DNA of 11,116 nucleotides from assembly GCA_023627715.1 (NCBI GenBank), contig JAMAHW010000248.1, positions 1-11,116 on the forward strand. Direction: 5' to 3'. Below the pieces are notes generated by a model. The model was not told the DNA's origin. It did not search any database and saw only the letters and a program-made list of their open reading frames with translations. The DNA comes from Periconia sp. R9002 (taxonomy: Eukaryota > Ascomycota > Dothideomycetes > Pleosporales > Periconiaceae). The position numbers and the translations under genes were made by a program. Of this stretch, positions 8,257 through 11,116 are shown piece by piece. Position 1 is the first letter of the stretch; each line of letters opens with the position of its first letter.

Positions 8257-8983
8257 AAACTAAAAAGTATTAACTTTTACTTACCTTTTTTAGTAGTATT
8301 TACTCTTAAATATAATAAAAGGATTAAAGGTAAAGCTATCTACTATAATATATTTAATTATTGTAACTAGCTTATATATATTACTTTATAGAAAAAAAGG
8401 CTTTTAGCGTTATTATTATAATAGCTTTTTAATAATTACTTTTATTAATTATACCTTACTAAATAATACACTCTTTTTATTAAAGTTATATACTATATAT
8501 TTTTTAGCTTATAATTTTTTATATAGATTTTATAGTATTAAAATATATTACTTAATTATTATAGAGTTATAATTCTAGTTATAGTTAAAATTAATTAGTT
8601 TTAAAAAGTAGCTACTAAGTTAGTAATAATAGTAGAAACGTAATACCTAATTATACTTTAAAACACCTCTATATAATAACTCTATAACACTTTTTAATTC
8701 TATATATATTAATAAATAACTATAAAATACTTACTAGTAAATATAGTTTATTAATTTTTTTTTTATATTTAGATAGTAGAGCGCGTTAAAATTTATATAC
8801 TTTAAATTATAATTTAGTATTATTATAGACTTAATAAGTAAGGGTAGTTTTTAAAATACCTATTTCTATAGCTACTTTATTTAATAATAACCTATCTTTT
8901 TTTACTAGCTAAATAGCTAGATTAATAGTGCTCTCTTTTTTACGTATATTTATATCTTTAGATTTTTTATCTAATATAGTTAT
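8252..8983 (-). pseudogene. Fot1/pogo-type transposase, N-terminal half (split by the retrotransposon)
   Basis: The minus strand from about 8983 encodes a degenerate transposase. A psq-type helix-turn-helix at 8935-8836 reads ESTINLAI, a stop, LVKKDR, then KVAIEIGILKTTL; this matches the N-terminal DNA-binding helices of Fot1/pogo enzymes. A CENP-B-like second helix region follows, with a shift of frame between about 8836 and 8660. From 8660 the new frame shows N-stop-VLRF (family NWV.RF), then the first catalytic box YNFNKK at 8490-8476, where the family has YN.DEK. Asp is now Asn and Glu is Lys. Next are LVTIIKYI and FNPFIIFKSK at about 8355-8295 (family VT.IE.I, PP.IIFKG). It ends at the TATCT site and resumes at 1214. 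The start is probably an ATA (former ATG) at 8983 or 8977. No terminal inverted repeats were found. Confidence 0.82.
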
Positions 8984-9070
8984 AGTAGATAAAAAACTAC
9001 TTAAAAAAAGAAGGCTAAGTATATATATAATATCTAGTATTTTTAAATTTTATAACTATCTATTATAGGG
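8984..9070. other. AT-rich 5' flank of the Fot1-like gene
   Basis: This is short, very AT-rich DNA upstream of the transposase start on the minus strand. It probably holds that transposon's 5' non-coding end, but no TA-flanked inverted terminus could be matched to the left side. Confidence 0.3.
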
Positions 9071-9650
9071 TTACGTAACCTAATTAGTTATCTAGCCTAG
9101 ATTAACTAATTGCTAGGCTGCTTATTATATATAGGTAGCCTCTCTTACTAGATAGCTCCTTACTATAGGTATTTTACTATATTAACTATATACCTATTAA
9201 AGATAGGCTAGTAGAGGAATCGTTATATTATAAACTAATATTAGACTAGTACCTTAGAGGTTTATTTAAAGAGTATAAATAAAAGGAGGATAAGACTAAA
9301 TAAGTTTATAGAGTAAACTAAAGGTAGATTATTATCTAGAACTTAAGGTTAATTATAATAATCTAGAGGAGTATTACTCTTAATTATATACTTACTATTT
9401 ACTTATAGTATGTCTATTCCCTTACTCTCTATAGAGTAAGTTTACTTAGCAACTTACCTTCCTTACTATAAGGTAAGTAAGTCTAGTGTTAGCTTACTCT
9501 TCTTACTATAAGTTATATAAACTAGTTATATATATAGCTAGTACTAAGCCTAAGCTTACTAGTAGCCTTATAAAGAGGGTTATATAACTTTTCTAACTAA
9601 GAGTATAGAGTAAATTATAGTTCTCTTAGGTTACGGCGGCGCGTAATTAT
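9071..9650. other. Unassigned non-coding block with palindromes and a TATA-like site
   Basis: No protein family was recognised on either strand. The block opens with the palindrome GTTACGTAAC (about 9070-9080) and contains a related GTTATATAAC near 9580. On the + strand AGTATAAATAAAAGG near 9273 resembles a TATA region, and several strong hairpins occur at 9421-9477. It sits between the Fot1-like gene and the abrupt end of the minus-strand protease relic. A degraded LTR or a non-autonomous element is possible, but no matching direct repeats or target duplication could be shown. Confidence 0.35.
9421..9477. repeat. Two adjacent perfect hairpins
   Basis: CTTACTCT (9421-9428) pairs with AGAGTAAG (9433-9440) across a 4-base loop. 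CTTACCTT (9453-9460) pairs with AAGGTAAG (9470-9477) across a 9-base loop. Both are 8-bp perfect stems 12 bases apart, built from the same CTTAC word. They could be structural elements of a degraded transposon end; the role is unknown. Confidence 0.55.
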
Positions 9651-9679
9651 TATTAGCTTATAATTACTTCCTTATTTAT

Positions 9680-11090
9680 AATAGTAGCTATTCTAAGAAT
9701 ATCTAGTACTAACTTTTACTAATTTCCTAGAGTAATAATAATAGTTATTAATACTTTATAAGTAATCTTCTCTATAAAACTATTAGCTATCTTTAAGTTA
9801 TATAGTATTTTTTTAAGAGTAAGTTATAGTCTAGCTATGCACGCTACTTTTATAGAGATATAATTAATTTATAATCCTAAGTCTACTAGTGCTTTAAAGT
9901 AATACTTACTATTATTCTTTTTTAGTTATATTATAACTCTTAGTAATTCTATTATTCTAATACTATAATATTCTCTAGTAACGTATTACTAGATTCTACT
10001 AATAGTACTATTAATAATTCTAATTTCTAGTTAATCCTAAAAAAAAACTTCTAATTAAATCTACTTCTTATTTTAAAGAGGTTATATTTCTAGCAATTAT
10101 AGTTTATATAAACCTACTATATATTATTTATATATATACTATCTATTATAATATTTTGTTACACTTATTAGAGATTTATATATCTTAGAAAGTAGTTATT
10201 AGCTCTCTTATCCTATAAGTAGTAATTACATACGTCGTTTAGGTAATCTACCTAATTATATATACATTACTTACCTAGAGGGAAGTAACTATTTTCTACC
10301 TTTATAAAGTAGTAGTACTTATAGTAAGTATAGGTATATACTATATAGTATAGTACTCTATACCTAAGGTTTCTCTAATTATAATTGTACTAAATAGTAT
10401 TATATTCTCTTTTAGGTAGAATATATATTACGTCTATCTTTCCCTTATTAGCTAACTATTATATTTTTTCTTATAATATCTATACGCGAACCCTTACTAA
10501 AAAGAATTCTTCTATTTTCTTATTATTTCCTCTTCTATAGGTTATAAACACTCTTATTCTTATTTTAAGTATTAGTTATAGACTTTTAAAGTTACGCTAA
10601 ATAAGTATTTAACTTTTTTTTTAGTATAGTTTTAGTAGTATATTCTCTATTATTTTAGTTTACTTTAAAGTTTATTATTTATTATCTTTCTATAGATATT
10701 AATTTTATTATAGTATACTAGTAGTACTTTAGCGTCTACTATTAGCTATTTATAGTTATCTTTATTATTATTGTTATCCTATAGTCTCTTAACTTAGGTA
10801 CCTAAGTGTGCTTTAAGTAGATAGTTCTCCTTATTATACTTAAAGTTAATTATTTCTAGTACCTTTCTTATATTTTTAGCATCTATTTTTTTTTCTCCTA
10901 AGGCGGAGCTGTTATATATAGGTATAATAACTTTCTATATTTTATTATTATTATTTTTATACTATTCTTATCTAGATAGTTCTATTACGTTAATATAACA
11001 AGTAACTTTATTCTTACTATAGCAGTTTCTAGTAAAGTATTTTTTTTTTCTATAGCTATAGCATACTACGTCTTTTTTACCTATACGCTT
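9680..11090 (-). pseudogene. Second gypsy-like element relic: gag zinc knuckle and protease, minus strand
   Basis: Reading from the right edge, the minus strand has a basic stretch, then a CCHC knuckle at 11063-11022, followed by NCYSKNKV. The protease active site is at 9883-9875 in the context ALVD-L-G (Ser of DSG now Leu by TCA to TTA), then NYIS. The later RIAT (family RMATHD) lies near 9697-9686. There the similarity stops abruptly: no LG-PWL and no RT follows. The zinc knuckle and protease are in different minus frames, so there is at least one frameshift or a frame change between them. The first part of gag should lie beyond 11116. It is a different family from the central element by its motifs, though the distance from knuckle to protease is almost the same (about 1.14 kb). 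Confidence 0.7.
11022..11063 (-). other. CCHC zinc knuckle of the second gag relic
   Basis: On the minus strand the pattern is Cys (11063-11061), Tyr for Cys (11054-11052), Tyr for His (11039-11037) and Cys (11024-11022), with exact C-X2-C-X4-H-X4-C spacing. The changes are TGT to TAT and CAC to TAC, both RIP-like. Flanks are Lys/Arg-rich as in nucleocapsids. Confidence 0.75.
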
Positions 11091-11116
11091 CTTATTATCT
11101 ACCTTCTTATCCCGTT

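Noticed and set aside
9409..9650. Possible short + strand gene starting at the surviving ATG in TAGTATGTC
   Set aside because: The frame is rich in hydrophobic and Ser codons but has several stops, no recognisable motif and overlaps strong palindromes; chance cannot be excluded.
1..11116. Mitochondrial or bacterial AT-rich DNA as the source
   Set aside because: LTR retrotransposon structure, Fot1-like transposase and transition-only LTR divergence at CpA/CpG fit a RIP-affected nuclear fungal repeat block instead.

Overview
This window looks like an AT-rich, gene-free block from a filamentous ascomycete genome, made of nested transposable elements that have been heavily mutated by a RIP-like process (repeat-induced point mutation: C to T on either strand, here at CpA and CpG). 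No intact host gene, rRNA or tRNA was seen. Former CAA/CAG, CGA and TGG codons are now stops, TGC/TGT cysteines are tyrosines, GAY aspartates are asparagines, and ATG is rare. No long open frame survives, so all protein calls rest on reading degenerate frames through stops.

The centre (1220-8251) is a complete but dead Ty3/gypsy LTR retrotransposon of the chromovirus type. It has two 460-bp LTRs, a perfect 5-bp target duplication (TATCT), and a polypurine tract. One continuous + strand gag-pol frame carries two zinc knuckles, a Cys/His-rich stretch, protease, RT, RNase H, integrase (D, D-35-E spacing) and a C-terminal chromodomain. Between pol and the 3' LTR there is a degenerate minus-strand frame for a charged, probably coiled-coil protein.

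The retrotransposon sits inside an older DNA transposon. Minus-strand sequence right of the 3' LTR encodes the N-terminal helix-turn-helix and first half of the catalytic domain of a Fot1/pogo-type (Tc1-mariner superfamily) transposase. Minus-strand sequence left of the 5' LTR encodes the rest. Removing the retrotransposon plus one TATCT copy rejoins the two halves in one frame.

At the right (about 9660-11090) lies a minus-strand gag/protease remnant of another gypsy-like element, broken off just after the protease core. Between it and the Fot1-like gene, 9071-9650 is unassigned DNA with palindromes and a TATA-like site. At the left edge, bases 1-75 are the 3' end of a third LTR of the central family and are much less mutated. 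A seven-unit 14-bp tandem array lies at 607-704.

The inferred order of events is: the Fot1-like element and flanking gypsy relic first, then the chromovirus inserted into the transposase gene, then the LTR copy at the left edge, which largely escaped mutation.
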